From assembly GCA_013398295.1 (NCBI GenBank), contig VZSF01008736.1, positions 229,018 through 293,017 of the forward strand: a DNA stretch of 64,000 bases. The letters are read 5' to 3'. The notes under the pieces were generated by a model. It did no database searches. It saw only the letters and a program-made list of their open reading frames with translations, and was not told the DNA's origin. Below are positions 24,247 through 38,369 of this stretch, in pieces. The position numbers were made by a program, and so were the translations under genes. How positions within the stretch are numbered: the first letter of the stretch is position 1; each line of letters begins with the position of its first letter. Origin of the DNA: Chionis minor. Lineage: Eukaryota; Chordata; Aves; Charadriiformes; Chionididae.

Positions 24247-27200
24247 GGTCAAGTTTGCCCACTCGTGCATAAGACAAGCAAGCAGCAAGAGATCAGACTC
24301 AGGATCTGACTTCAGCCTTTTCTTCACAACCTCTTCACGCACTTTCCTCCTCTCCTGGGCTTCCACTCCACCTCCGGCTGCCCAAACTCCGCTGGCAGTT
24401 CTGTTACACCTCTCGGGAGTGAGGTCCAGGGTCCTACACTGACCTCTGCTATGGCCTCCCAGTGTGACCCTTGGATAATTTTAACACCTCTCATCAGATT
24501 CACAATTGACAAGGACCTTGAAAATCACATGGGAACACTGCAAGGTTTCATTAACAAACGTCTGCCATCCATTTTGTATCCCAAGATAAAGGATTCCCGA
24601 GTGAGGAACAGCATTACTGCAGGCAGCTAACCATGAACAACGTTTCCAGAAGCACTTAGTATTATCAGATAACACCCTTGCTAGACAGCGAATGTCTCTG
24701 TTAGCTTAATACTATCTCTCGGCTCATAGAAATTCCAGGATTATACCTTCATTTGTCCATTTATTTGCTCTAGATCAGATTTGATCTGAGGACTCAGACA
24801 CACAGTATCTCAGGACACTATTTGCTCTCCCGAAGTCCTAAACTTGTTATGAACTTAAAACCTCCAAATCTTTCTTTTATGACACAGAGGCCTAAAAATC
24901 ACTGAAGTAACAGTCTATTAAATGCGGATTATAGTGCAGGCACACTGGATCTGAAAACGGATTTCTCGCGTGTAGCGAGGGAAGGCATGTTACCAGCAGC
25001 AGAGCTGCCAGTGTGCACAAACGGGTGCCCGCAGAAAGGGATGGCTTCCTGATTCCCTGCCACTTCCACCAGCCCGCGATGCGATGCCCTAATGAAGGAC
25101 GGGATATGTGCAGATGAGCAATAAGAAGTTGTCAAATTACTGCTGGACAGCTGAATCAGACAGGCCCACCTCGTTGTATTACCTGTCCCATTAGAAGCTC
25201 TTAAAAAATTCAGAATTAGGCAGGAAAAGGTTCATAAGTCACTCTGAAGGAAGAAGACTGTGGCCATTCTGATAGAAATTGCTCATCTAATTTTCTCCTG
25301 GTTGTTGATGGCATTTTCCCTGCATTTTCTAAGCTCGCCCAGTGAGAACTGGCCTTTTCTACTCACACTCTGTTCTACTTCCAGCTGCCCGTTGTAGAGC
25401 CGTGCTCCTGTGGGCCCTCCCCATTCTTGCCCATGAACACGTCCTAAATCTGCCCACAAGCGGCACTCGTCGGTGGCTGCCCCAGACCCAGGCTGGGCTG
25501 GGGCTCACGCAACTTATGCAATCTCAGAAGCAAGAAGAAACAAACAAAAGTGCTTCCTGCTGGTCTAAATATTTATAGAAGGCTGCAACGTTTTGGGTTT
25601 TCCCCAGCGCGGGATAAGATCTTCAAAGAGAAACTTCCTTGAATTATCAAACCCCTGAAACCTCTCCCAGGTTGTCACACATAGCCGCGTCCAAAATGCC
25701 GCCCGGTGTGCACCGCACCGGGCTTCTTCTTTAAGCTGCCAGGGCTGAAAGTATCCCAGTTAGTTCACTGCCTGCAGGACACTAACATGGCACTGTAAAC
25801 CCTGCACGTTCGTTTAGGACCTAGGGCTTATCAGTATTTCTGAAATCGTCTCTGTACAATAATAAACATAAAATAATAATAAAATAATTTATCAACTGAT
25901 TCAAGGCATTTGAGTTGACAGAATAATTAATCCTTACAACGCTTTTCCATGCCCATTCCTCACGCTGCGGAAGAGCTGGAGGGAGAGCAGCATCGCAACC
26001 CCCCCAGGGCTCCCCGGAGCAGAAGAGGCTGCGAGGTGCCGGCACCCGAGCTCTCGTCTCACCCACTCGACGTCCCTGCCACCTTCCCTGCAACTTCTCA
26101 GACACCGCTACAGAGCAGGTCATTATGTGTAACAAACACACAAACAAATATTAGTACTGTTTACTTTTCAGTTAGCAAGTGAGATGTTTTTACATTTGCA
26201 TTACCTGCTCTTGTGAATCACAGCTAGTCCAAGAGATCATCAGGATTACGCTCTCATTAGTGGGAATGAAATACATTAACTCCTTCTGCGTGCTCATCTC
26301 TCTTCACGCTCTCCCCCTCTCCTGCTCTCCTCTCACACGCGATTCCCGGGATCAGCCAGGGGAAAAGACAGTATGAACAAAAGCAAAGAGAACCGGCTAG
26401 AAGGAATAACTGACAAGTAGGCCCTTCCCAGCAAGTTGAATTTCTATGAAACCGTTCCAACTCCAAACAAGAAAGGGAGGTACAAATCTGAACCAGCGTC
26501 AGAGAAGTTAGCAATGAGAAAACGTCTCCCTCAACTCACCAAAAGAGAGCCGTGCTTGTCAGCAGCGCACATGCCATGACACTCCAAACAAGCCAGGAAT
26601 AAGAGAAGTAGAGATGATGACTTCATCAGAGGCAGCGAGAAAGAGAAGTATGACTGGAATGCCAGACCAGCCAGCAGCGCTGGGGAGACGCGGCGGGAGG
26701 CCAGGTTCCTGCACCGTCCCGCAGGACGGGCTTTAAGGAAAGGAGACTTTAGAGGACCATAAAACTTCCCCAGATCGTCTGGATGTAATGCAGAAAACTA
26801 AGAGCTGATCAGAACCAAAAGCGGGTGGAAAAGCTCCCGCAGGCAGCCCTGGGAGAGGTCGGGCTGGCTGCGGCCGTGGGCACTGCTCCGCCAATGCCGG
26901 GGCGCTCCTCCCTGTCCTGCCCCACTGGTTCCGTGCTCCACACCTCCAGGGTGCCCCAGAGAGCTTACCGGGGTGGAGTTTCTGTGAAACCAAGGGGAAC
27001 AGGAATTACCGGTCTCCTGCTCGTACAATTACACTCCATGAATTAATTTTATTGCTTAATGAATTTAGGTGTTATTCCTCTAATTTCTGCATTATCTAAT
27101 AACTCCTCAGTACAAACCCCGCAGAGGAGAGGAGGAGCCACATAGTAACAGAAGTGATTTATTTAACATGGCTCACAGTAGCATTTATGAATGAAAAACA

Positions 27201-29034
27201 ATCCCTGGAGAGTAGATATTTGCAGTGTCTGTGTGATTGCAAACACTCAAGAGAGGCTGCAGAAAAATCTGCGTTTCAGACAGCTCTGGGTGGTCGCATG
27301 AGTCCAGGAGGAAAGACTGATCTTTAATCTGTCTCCAAAGGAATATTTAGAGGCTGCTGTTAGAATAGCAACACTTTAAAAAGTGGAATATTACCCTGGG
27401 AATAAACAACAACAGAAAATAATAAATACTGAGTTGAGCTAACTTACGCCTTCAGGAGGATGAGTAACTTTGAATGGGCAGCAGAGATGCAAAAATGTCT
27501 GATTTCCAGTGGAGAAAGGTCAGCTAAGAGCCACTGGCAGGTTCTGAATGCCCATGCTCACTCCCTCCCTCATCCCTCTCCTGACAGCTGGACTAGAAAT
27601 ACAGCTGCAAGGCTGGTTTCATTGTTCAATTACCTGGAGAACTATTTATTGGAACATATCGCCCAATGCCCTACTGATCCCCCAGTGAATTCCAGTTGAT
27701 CCCTTACAGCAATATTATAACCATTATGCCACACAAAATTAATTAAAAGTCAAACCTTTATTAGGCAATAAAATTGGCTTTTAAATAAAAATGGTCATGA
27801 AGCAAAAGTTTAGGGCAGGTAATGCTGCCCTCTGAAAAATCAGGCTCATCTGAAAGCAAAGCTAATGAACACTCAGAGTGGGTATTCTCTAGGCTAATGA
27901 AAGTTTGCATCACCACCACTTTTTAAGTTAGAATTAAATTATTTCTTCTTGCATCTTAGAGTCTCTAGCTTAAATACACTTCTATAGGGCACAGCAATCC
28001 CACTGGCTGTACCCACAACTCTTCTCCATCAGAACCAGTGATTTACTCCGTGCTCATTTAATGCTCTAAGCAGAAAGTTTCCCATTTTCTCATGCTCTCT
28101 CTGCCTTTTCAGACAATTAAGGATACTGCTTACAGAACTACAACTTGCAAAAAAAAATTCTCACATATCTAACAATTTACATACAAAACAAAAAAATAAA
28201 TTGAGATCATTACTTGCCTTTTGTGCTACACTCTGGCACAAAATATTTAGAATGAAACAATTAGAGGCTGGTTGTCTATTAGCCCATAGCTAATGCTATC
28301 CACAGTGACGACACCAAACAGATCCAGCTGCTTCCCATTACCTTCGTTTCCCTCACACATGACTGAAGTGTTACAAAAGCACTATGTTCAGCTTCGCAGG
28401 GAGAATGGCACCTCTGCCTCAACGGTGTCCCTGCATGAAAAGGCACCCGAAGCACCCTCAGGGCCCCCCAGCCCTCTGCAGCTACAAGAACGGTGGCTGG
28501 GACAGCGGTGGGAACTGAAGAGCTGTACTAGAACTGGCTGGAAAACAGGAAACAATTCAACTCACACAAAACATCCGACCACGCTGCTTCCCAGCAGCTA
28601 AAAATTATGACCGTCTTCTCTCAAAGTGGAACTAAGATCTTCTGGAAGAAGAGGTTTTTTTCTTTGTTAAATAATGATTTGAAGCGACAGTGACCTTTGC
28701 AATAGCACAATGTGCACTTTAATGGATCTCGTATCATCTCCGTGTCGGGTTCCTGGATACCGTATGCTGTGAAGTATTTAATATTCCTCATACTGCTCCT
28801 GAGCAAGTGCTGCTAATGGCTCTTGGATGTAGTGCTGAAAAAAGCTGTGCTGTTTTTCAGTGTACTGGATACGTATCTATTCCTCTATTTTCTCTAATGC
28901 TACACAGTAAGAGAATTCATTTCCCAGCAGCGTGCCGAGGTGGTTTTTGATGCGTGCAAGCAGAAATGGGACTTACTGCCCTTTTCTCTTGCCTTTCTCT
29001 GGGCTTTGGCTGCCCAGTGTCGCAGCTTCTCCTC

Positions 29035-29415
29035 CCCTGGAGAGCTCAGTTCGGCCTTCCCAGCCGGAATAAGGAGCGTTCCCGTTCCCAGCAGCGGGAT
29101 AAGAGGGAGCGTGTCGCTGGTGCCGCAGAAATCCAGGGCCTCGCTAGAGGGAGCTGCAGCCCCTCCGCCGGGCACCCACCGGCTCGGCCGCGGCCATGGG
29201 GTGGGATTTCTCCCCGGTGGGGTTTATCTGCTGGTTTAACTGATGTTCAGTGGCGCCGATAGTGAAGAGGACTTTCCCTGCTCCTCCGTCCGCTCTTCCC
29301 TACCTGTGGCTGCTGCGGAGGCTCTGCCCTCCGTCTCCCCTCCGGCCGCTCCGCATCCCCGCGGCGGCAGATGCCGGCCCTCTCCACCTGCCGCCTAGTG
29401 ATGGACACCGAGGGC
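29035..29415 (-). promoter_or_regulatory. CpG island in intron 1, possible alternative DAB2IP first exon
   Basis: Roughly 30 CpGs occur in about 370 bases of GC-rich sequence, standing out from an AT-rich intron. On the minus strand a good splice donor, CACAG|GTAGGG, has its GT at 29302-29303, so a first exon could end at 29304. From the nearest minus-strand ATG before the donor (at 29356) the frame would leave two extra bases, which does not fit exon 2 (one base needed). A transcript from here would thus more likely be non-coding until the internal Met codons of exon 2. The island itself is visible; the promoter and exon are inferred. Confidence 0.35.
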
Positions 29416-29818
29416 AAGTTCTGCCCTCCTAGGAATGGATGGGGAGTATTTTCTATACCTGAGGAGACAGATTAGACATATTTGTCAAGAAAAGCGTACT
29501 CCCAGAGGGCAAAAAAGGAAAGGAGAGAAGAAAATAGCACAAATGGGGAAAGGAACGCTTAGATAATTCTCAACATGAGGAGCCTGAAAATACACACACT
29601 AACTTCTCTCTGCTGCAAAACTGAAGAAACAGATCAGATCTCCACACAAAAAAAGCCGTAGCTGTAGGTCCTCAGGCCTGGTGCCAGGGTGGTGCCAGGG
29701 AGAGACTATAAGGCATCCAGAAAATGAACCCCCTTTCTAAAAATAAATAGCAAATCATGCTAATTGAGCAGCCTTTATTACAAACTCCATTTTACTGTCT
29801 GGCATTTTTTAATTAGGT

Positions 29819-29839
29819 ATGTGTGTATATATATATACT
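29819..29839. repeat. Short (TG)n(TA)n microsatellite
   Basis: A short alternating purine-pyrimidine run, TGTGTG followed by about five TA units. It lies in an AT-rich part of intron 1 just outside the CpG island at 29.0-29.4 kb. Confidence 0.85.
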
Positions 29840-30194
29840 TGGTATTTTTATTCTTTATTTATCAGTCTCTGAAATAAAATATGTATGATATTTATCTTTC
29901 TTTGGTATGATGTCTAGAGAACAAATTTGTCTTTTGCTAACGGCGTATCATTAGCAGCCTTTTCTCCAGGGTAAAATTGAAATCAAGCACAGACTTAAAA
30001 AATACATCAGAAAAAGATGAAATTCTAGCCTGGTTGGGAACCAGATCGTGGAGACTGCTAATACCCCGGTTAAACTGGAAGGGATGATAAAGTGAAGTGG
30101 AACATCAGCTTCCTCCTATGTGATGATAAAGACAAGCAACATGGAGTCTGGAGAACAAGAAGGCAGCTCTGGGGAGATTTAAATTAGGTTCATC

Positions 30195-30500
30195 CATCAC
30201 GCTTAACATTTCTGCGGCGATTCCCCGCTGCTGCTCGCTGCTCCCGTGCAGCTCTCGATCAGCACGGCTGCCCGCTCGCACGGGCAACCCGAGGCAAAGG
30301 CAGAACTTTCACACCCCCTGTCACCTCTGTCACTGCGGTCACCAACTCTGCCACCCGCACACACCGCCCGTGGCCGGTGGCCCTGCAGACCGCTGGCCCA
30401 ACGCGAGGCGGCCGCGAGCCCGTGGCAGTGGAGAACCAGGCACCTGCCAGACGGTCTCACGGAGCCTCTGGCCAACCTCGCCAAAGGGAACGGACTGTCC
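30195..30500. promoter_or_regulatory. Second CpG island in intron 1
   Basis: About 27 CpGs lie in 300 bases, including a dense core near 30360-30425. It is about 0.8 kb from the island at 29.0-29.4 kb, so the two may form one regulatory domain. Open frames run through it on both strands, as expected from GC-rich DNA with few stop codons, and none resembles a protein I know. Confidence 0.3.
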
Positions 30501-33500
30501 CTTCTGCAGCTCAGGGATTTCCGTAGGGCAGAGGCGGCTCCTGCCAGGCTTCCCGCTTCAATAAAACTCCCGGGATTGCAGACGGGAGTTGGAAACCTCA
30601 CAAGGACAGACTGTGTGGCAGCACGTTATCCCTCTTCCCTTCCACTTTCAGAGAACCGGAAAATACAGAAGCACATAGTGCCACAGTGGCCACCCCGGCG
30701 GGACGGGAGGGACGCGTCCAGATCGCAGCCACGGGTTTGTCTCCTCTCAGCGGGGTTTGGTTCTTCTGCTGGGGTTGGGGCTTTCAGGTTGACTACAAAC
30801 CGGTCCAGAAGTTTACTTTGTGTGCACGTAGCAGCACAGTACAAACGAAAATTTTGCGCAGTTTAGTTACTAGACTATTTTTCCAGTCGTGCATGGTGGC
30901 TGCTCTAACAGGTCTGTACTGGCAAAATGCAAATTAAATAAATAAATACTTAATTTATAAGCATGATTCATCAGAGATTTCATCTTCTACAGCAAAGAAA
31001 CAGATGTTCTATTGATGGCACTTCATTAGAGAGATAAATGGGGTCACATACATATCTCTGTTCACATCCATCTGCATAATAGACCAAACATTAAGATTTG
31101 AAATTCACATAGTACATGCAGCTCTCACATCAGTCTGAAAGAGTCTTAATGCCCAGAGCCAATTAATCCAAGTTAGATTGCCTTAACATTGTAGAAACTT
31201 TAATATTCTTCAAGAAAGCAGAGGGTTGGGATTTAACTCCGGTTGTTTAGGGTACAGTTTCATTGGAAACACAGAAGAATAACGGATTTTAACTGATTGG
31301 ACTTTTGGTAGCTACTGGACAAAATATAGTACCCCTCCTGATGAAGCAACTCAAAGACAGCATTAATTAATTTAGCATGTGTTGTGAACAACGCTCGCTC
31401 TTCCTGGGGAGATTAATGCGCTACACCCCACTTGCAGAAATTTTGTCATGGTATTCTCCCAAAATTCAGCTGGTCCTAGAAGTTATGCAAATGAACACCA
31501 AATGTTCTCACTTTAAACACACCAGCCAGATCAAAATTTCCCTCGTCTGAGGGTATAAAGGTAATAACTGTTAACCTTTGACTGCTAAAAATGTAAAGGG
31601 AAAATATCTTTCATTTAAAACTTGCTCATTTGGTTACCATGGACACTGCTTAATCATGAAGGATGACTATTACTTGTTCCTATAGTAACTGAGAAGCTTA
31701 AGAAGCATCCTGTAATTTAACTCCAGATGCCAAATTTTACAACAGTCCACCTATTACCACATTTGGATACTTCAGAACAAGCCTAGGCTTGATCTCTGAC
31801 TCTACAAGAAACTCACTGATGCAGAAGTGCTGCAAGAACTCAAAAATGTGAGCACATAATGTGCAAAAGGAACTTGCACTTCAAATAAATTGGTTTCTTC
31901 AAAAAGAAACATTAAGTGCTCAGCATCTGAGGATTCCTTTTTCAGTGTAAATGTTAATGAAGCAAAACTTCGGCTGTCTTTATTCTTGTCAATGTTTCTC
32001 AAAGTCTCTACAATTGCAGGGCATGTTTTTGCTCAAAGTGGATGCTTCAATGCTCAACTTAAAATGAACTTCTGAAGCAATGCTGAGGAGCCAGTATTCC
32101 CAAACGAACCTCCGAGAGCAGACCAGGACTCCTAGCTCTCCAGAACAAACCTACAATAAAAACGCGTCCCTCACGCAGGCAAGAAGCAATGGACAGGACA
32201 AACCTTCCAAATTCAGGCAACCAATGTGTTGCTCTCGAAAACCTTTTAGAGTATTTCTGCTTATTAAAACAAACAAACAAAAAAAGCATAACACTTGCCT
32301 GGCGTTACCCATCACCATAAAGCTTTACCTTCAGCACCACTAAAGAATTTTTGTCAGCAGCTTTTGTGTCCTGTAGGTTTGGGGAGATGAGGCTTCCAGA
32401 AATGTCTTGTGTCTGACACCATTTCCTGAGCCTCGCCAGCTCTATATTGAGTGTCAATTCATAGTTTTCAAACAGCCATTGGTTTTTACATTCCCTGATT
32501 TCCAGAGGGGCCTGAGGAAACTTGGTGTAAAAGCCTGACCTCAAGGCTGGATAAACCCGTGGAAGGGGTAAGGAAGTTCTGGTGCTTGTGTACCTTTTTT
32601 AATACACATCTATACACATGCACAAGCGATTAATATCTCAATTTAAAATATTCTCAGCAGCGTTTAAAAGGAAAGCAAACTCCCTTCAGCTTGTGTCTGA
32701 GTTGAAAAAGGCAAAACTGATAATGCCCAAATATGGGAAACCACCCAGCTCCTTCCCGTCTCCATTGAGAGCGGAGTAAATTAAAGGATTATAGAGTGCC
32801 TTCAGTGCAATAACTTAAGGGATTAGCGGCACACTAGAAGACCTTCAAGGGAAATATAGGTTTAAAAGCTTTAAAAGGCAGTTCTGTGTCTAAATTGTTT
32901 GGACTGCCACAGCTGTAAGGAGACAAACTTACTCTAATACATAAGAGATCATGAAAAGTCCGCTGAAACCCCTCTAAGCATGTTCTTGGAAGCAATTCCT
33001 TTTTGGACTCAGACCAGGGTTTTTAACCTCTTTCTCATTTATTACCTATGGCTTTTAGATAAAAACTCACTCTGCATTACATGGGAGCAACTCTGCTACT
33101 TTATTTCCTTTCAGAGTAATCAGCCCCTCTTAGCAGCACCGTTAGAGGAAAATGAGGTTACTATCAGAAGGAAAGGACTTAAAATAGAGATAAAGCAAAA
33201 GATGAGCAAAAAGAGACAGCAGTCAGCCTGAAAGTTACTGGTACAATTTCCACATTTCTGTCACAGCATCAAATGAGCTGTTCCTTGGATTGTAATTTCC
33301 GGAGTTACTCTTAAGCAGTTTTGACAATTCTCACAATTTTATCAAGACTGTTGCTATATTTAGACGCATCTTAAAAACTCATCTGCTGGGACATTCAGGT
33401 ATGGGACCATGGTCCCAGTTTTGGAGGAAGAATGTGACAGTCAAAACTCCTGAGTTCTCTTACCTTGGGGCAAAAGGAGAGAGTCAGAGAAAACCAGAGA

Positions 33501-34056
33501 GTGACGGGAGTTTGTGCCGTTACTCTGGCATTGACCAGCAGGGCATTTCCTGCAGGTTATCCCTGGACACCTCACCGGTTAGGTAAGAATGCATCTCCCT
33601 AAGGCCTCTTTCAAGTCCACCAAGTTCTTAGAAACATGCTAAAGAAAACCAAACTACTATTACAAGGTGGTGTTTTGGTTATGCATGAAGACACTTAGAC
33701 GTTGTTTACTCTTTTGCATAGTGCCACAAACACCACGATGGACATGCAGCCCACACTAATGGTATCAGCAGACACATAGGCCGTTCCAGTTACCCAGTTT
33801 CATCAGGATTCTGGGTTCCTTAGTCAAATTTGCTTGTTTTCAAACTGTTTATCTGACTTGCAAAGCTCGCTGTCCCTGCCTCCGCCCCCGCACGCACAGG
33901 GGCTGTGTTGTCCTGCAGGAGCCTTCCCCCACATTCCAGGTTACTCCCTACAGCTCTCCTGTCTGTCTTTTCCTTCCCTTCTTTCCCCTACCCCTCTTGT
34001 CTCTCGCTATCAAGACTCCATATCCAGAAAGTCTTAAACCACCTCCTTAAACCTTC

Positions 34057-34103
34057 TTTAAGAGGAACATCCTTGTTCCTTTAAGAGGAACACTCCTCTT
34101 AAA
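34057..34103. repeat. Nested direct and inverted repeats (hairpin cluster)
   Basis: CTTTAAGAGGAACA occurs twice (34057-34070 region and 34079-34092 region). The second copy forms a perfect 10-base hairpin: TTTAAGAGGA at 34080-34089, loop ACAC, TCCTCTTAAA at 34094-34103. The first copy can instead pair AGGAACA (34063-34069) with TGTTCCT (34074-34080) across a TCCT loop. The two stems compete for the same bases. Confidence 0.85.
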
Positions 34104-35371
34104 ATTTGACAGAAGTTACAACCCATGAAAATCAAAAGAGGGAAATACAAAGCTCTAAAACCTGCAGGGTATTGTGGTTAAGAGGACAGGTGAAAAGGAA
34201 ATAAATGGTAAGGTGTTATCCCAGCCTGTCACAACCAAATGCAATGACTGGTTCTCCAAATCCCAAACATGCTCCAATATTAGGGTTTAAGTGCCCTGCA
34301 GCTCCAGACACTAAACGGCAGCACTGACCGGAGGTTACTCAGCACGGTTGGTCAGGAAGTCTGTGTCTCTGGAAATAGAGGCTGTTCCTTCCACTACCAA
34401 TGACAGCAAAATGGGATGGGATATTTGTAATTCTTGCTTCCTGTGTGGGGGTTATTAGCTCACCACGCAAATACCAGAAGGGCCAGTGCTCCTTGGAGAT
34501 CCACTCTGGTGTTTCCAATGGCTCCTACTGGGAAGTTTTAAAACATTTTTAATCTAGTAGGAATTGACACGTTTGTCACAGAAAATACTAAGTTTTGATG
34601 TTTCTGCATTTCTGACGTGATTCTAAAGGAGGTGATGTAGCTCAGTGTGGCATTGCCAGCACTGTAAGAGCAAAAGCAGCTCAAGGCACTACTGCCACCA
34701 CGCTCCTGCTGTCCTAGAGAAGGTTTATCTAACCTTTGCCTCCATAGACGATAAATTCACTCTAAATGCTCATTAAATGGATACTTAGAATTCTATATCA
34801 TTGTTTTCATATCAAAACAATTCAAGGATTCCTCCATCGTGCACCACTTCCCAAGTTATTAAATTTAGTGTAGATTTTTATTAGACAATTAAGCGTTGAA
34901 CAAATATGGCAAAGTCTCAGCTGGAGCACTGGCACTAAAATTAGCATGGCTGCTGGCGAATATTTCTTGCAAAACGTACAGCTTAAAAACTTGTGCACAT
35001 CTTTTCTACGGGCATCTGTCAGCCACGTTGTTAATATTTCAATGAAAACCTGCAAGAGTTCTGTGGTGAAATAGAAAATGCCACAAAAAAGACTTGAAAA
35101 ACAAAGCGAGGTCATTAAAAACTGTGAAGCAGGAAGGTCTCCTTTTCCTGACATTTAAAAGACACCACCCTTGGAAAAAAAACCTTATTGCTAATGTTTA
35201 TCACTGGGCTCTTCACTCGCCTGCTCCTAGTCCTTAAATGAAAAAGATTTTTTTATGTATTATTTCTTAGAAAAACTACAAGCATTCTAAGGCACATAAT
35301 TTGGATTCTTCAAGAAATCTCACCTACAGGAGACAGGCGAAGTGTACACATGTACTCCTTTGGCTATCCAG

Positions 35372-35408
35372 AATATAATGCAATATAATATAATACAATA
35401 CAATCTAA
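35372..35408. repeat. Imperfect (ATAAT/ACAAT)n microsatellite
   Basis: Five-base AATAT/AATAC units repeat about seven times with substitutions. It is a pentanucleotide-type repeat in intron 1. Confidence 0.8.
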
Positions 35409-38369
35409 TTGCACTCTTGATTGGCTACAGATGTGAATAACTTAAAACTTGTAACTTAAAATCAAGTAAATTATAAAGTAAGACTGGGAAGAGTGATTCT
35501 AAGTTTGAGCTGAGCCCGGTACAGCCCGCGGATGCTTGTGAGTGGGAGGTGGGCCAGCAGGGCAGCCCCCGCGGGGGTCCCCGGGTACACTGACCCGCTC
35601 CCGCCTCGGAGACCAGCCTGACCACTAATATGTTCTTATGCTCATCATTCTTGCCAGCCCTGACTTCCTACTGTCCGTACCGTGTTCGGTGTCACTGAGA
35701 TGTACAGAGAGATGTGCTGAAAAGGCAAAACCACTCATCTTGTTAAATTTTGTAGGATATGAGTCAGAGGACAACAGTAAAACTGGAACATTGTACTCAG
35801 TGTTGCATGTATTTATATTGGCAGGCAGAAATCTAAGGCACACTTGTATTTTGAGGGTAACACTGTATACTTCAAACTTCTACATGCTGATGCAGAATCA
35901 GTTTCTTTTAATAAAAAAGCATACTCTGGCCATACAGACCATTGAAAGCTGCTAGATGTTTGTGAGAGATGTGGTCTCTCTCAACAAGTCTATTGTGATC
36001 CAGACGCAATCCACAAGATCAGAACGGGATCCCAGGAACAGGAGCCAGTGAGGAGGAGGAGGTTGTAGCACCAGCTGCTCCTCATAGGCAGGTGCACAAA
36101 CGGGGTGCGGACGGTGGGGTTGTATGCACAAAGACTAGCCAGTTCGTTAAAAACAGAGACCACAGTAAGAAAAACCAAGACTTAGGGGCATCTTTTGGTT
36201 TGGCATGCCAAAAAAAAGGCAGCACTGTTAAGTGCAGGGAGGTGTCCCCTTTGGGCAGCACACGACAAATTCCTTATTTGCTTATTTATTCATTAGTTGA
36301 TGATGGCACTGTTGTTCTGAGATAGACAGGTCTGGTCAAAACTGACCTATCAGTCAGGAAAGGAAGGTCCGGGTACGAGGCAGCTATTCTAATACCCAGG
36401 CCCTCGCCATAGCCAGAACTATCCAAACTCCATTTCAACTGAGCGACAGACACTGAAACACACACGCTTTCAACAGTCTGCAAGGCACACAGCTAAGTGC
36501 AACTCAAAGAAAAGCTAATGGTGGGTCACGAAAAGAACAAGGTACTGTTTAAATATTTCATGTGAATTATTTACTTACAGAACCCTGAATCTTACCTAAC
36601 AATACAGTGGGAATTTTCAGTAAGGGCAACATTTCTAATCAGAATGAGAGAGAGATCCCCTTGCCCACAGCAGCTAAAACAGTCGTGGCCAGGGCACAAA
36701 GTCCTGCAGAGGTGGAAAGGCTGAAGTTCCACCTGGCATTCCTTGTCGAACATCACACTCTGTTAATGTGCTGCAAAACAGATTTTCAGCTAGGAAAGAG
36801 TAGAGAGAAGAAGTGCGAAATTTCAATTAACTTTAAATACAGTAAAACCTCCTTTGTTACGTCACTCAGTTACATGCTGGGACAATTTTCAAGTCTCTGC
36901 TTCCCTTGTCCCAAGCGAGTGCCTTAACCTCTAAGGTATTGGCAATTTTGAGTTGATCTCTCACTTATCACTTAAAAGATTCTGATTTCATCAAACAGAG
37001 AGAGAAAGACTAAATTCCAGCCGTTTTCAAGAGATGTGTATCTGAATAGCCTGTGCTGAGAAAAAAACAGTCTGACCTTAGCCTCCAAGCTCGCAGTGTT
37101 TGGTGTACTAGAATACTGGGCTTTGCTGAAGATCAGACAATTTTCTCTTCACAGCAGCCATCAAAGGAAAAGAAGAAGAAAGCCTGTTTAATAAAAGTCC
37201 TTTTTATAGAACACCTTGAGAAGCATTTGTAATAAACAGAACTTAGAGCAAGACATGGATGTCCAAGGAGCTGACAGAGGTAGAAGTATCAAGAACACTA
37301 AACCTTCAAGATCAGGAACTCAAAATGTTCTCAGATTTTTAGCACTTTGATGACAACTGCCTGCCTGCAGTTTTACAGAAGAAAGACATGAAGCCAAAGC
37401 TGCATTCGGCTCAGATATGAAACGGTGAACGGAGCACCCCTGAGTAGTTTCTATGAGCAAACTGAATTTTGACAACACTTGCCCCTGAACCCCGTTCCTT
37501 CATTACACCCGTAATTAAGTAGTAGCGATACCATGAAGAAAGTCACAGACCAAAGTACTGCGGGCAGAAGCAGGTGTTGCTTTTACTGAGAATTTTCCTT
37601 CTACCCTCTCTGCCTCCCAAGTACCTTCCACTACATTAGATGGATCACCCAGTAGTAATCATAATTACTGCCATGATTCCTCACACAGCCACACACATCT
37701 CGGAGCGGAACAGATGGTCCAAGGAAGAGATGGGGTTTCTGCGTTAGTTTTTTTAACTAGCTAATGTATACCTGCAGCGCATCCCTAGTCTCTGTGGAAA
37801 GCAGAGCCAGGAGATTTCAGACATTATCATCATTCTAACAAAGACTAACAGCGGGGTGAAACCTGTCTGGTTTCTCCACTATCAAACAGCAATAATTTAA
37901 ACATGCTGGAGGAACGACCCCATGAGCCGCCTGAGAGCAAGCCTTCCTGTGCTGGTCTGGTTTGCCCTCCCCATCAGTTTTACTGTTCTTCAGCTATTCC
38001 AGCCCTGGACCTCTCCAGGGGACAGACTGGCAAACGCACCGCAACATGTGACGAATGTGTTAAAGGCACCAGGGCTAACCAGAGCACTCTAGAATGGAGG
38101 ATACCATCACACAAACCATCAAATAAGCTGGCTGTCATTGCCAACAGCTGAAAGTCCTATACATTTTTCTGCACGCTACGTCGGATTGTCTCCATCTGGA
38201 GTCCCAACAGAAAGCAATCCCCTACTCTCCTCAGATACTTGCACAGAAAATGCAAATTCTGCTCCCTCCGCCGCAGAGCTTTCCTGAGGGAGTGGTTACC
38301 TCTTTCTTTGCGCCTCAGGAAGCAAGACCCCTTTCCCAAACTGGCTCTCAGCTCCAACAGCCACTGCCT

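Noticed and set aside
34630..34700. tRNA-like A-box (GTAGCTCAGTGTGG)
   Set aside because: No B-box, no cloverleaf and no anticodon arm follow at the right distance.
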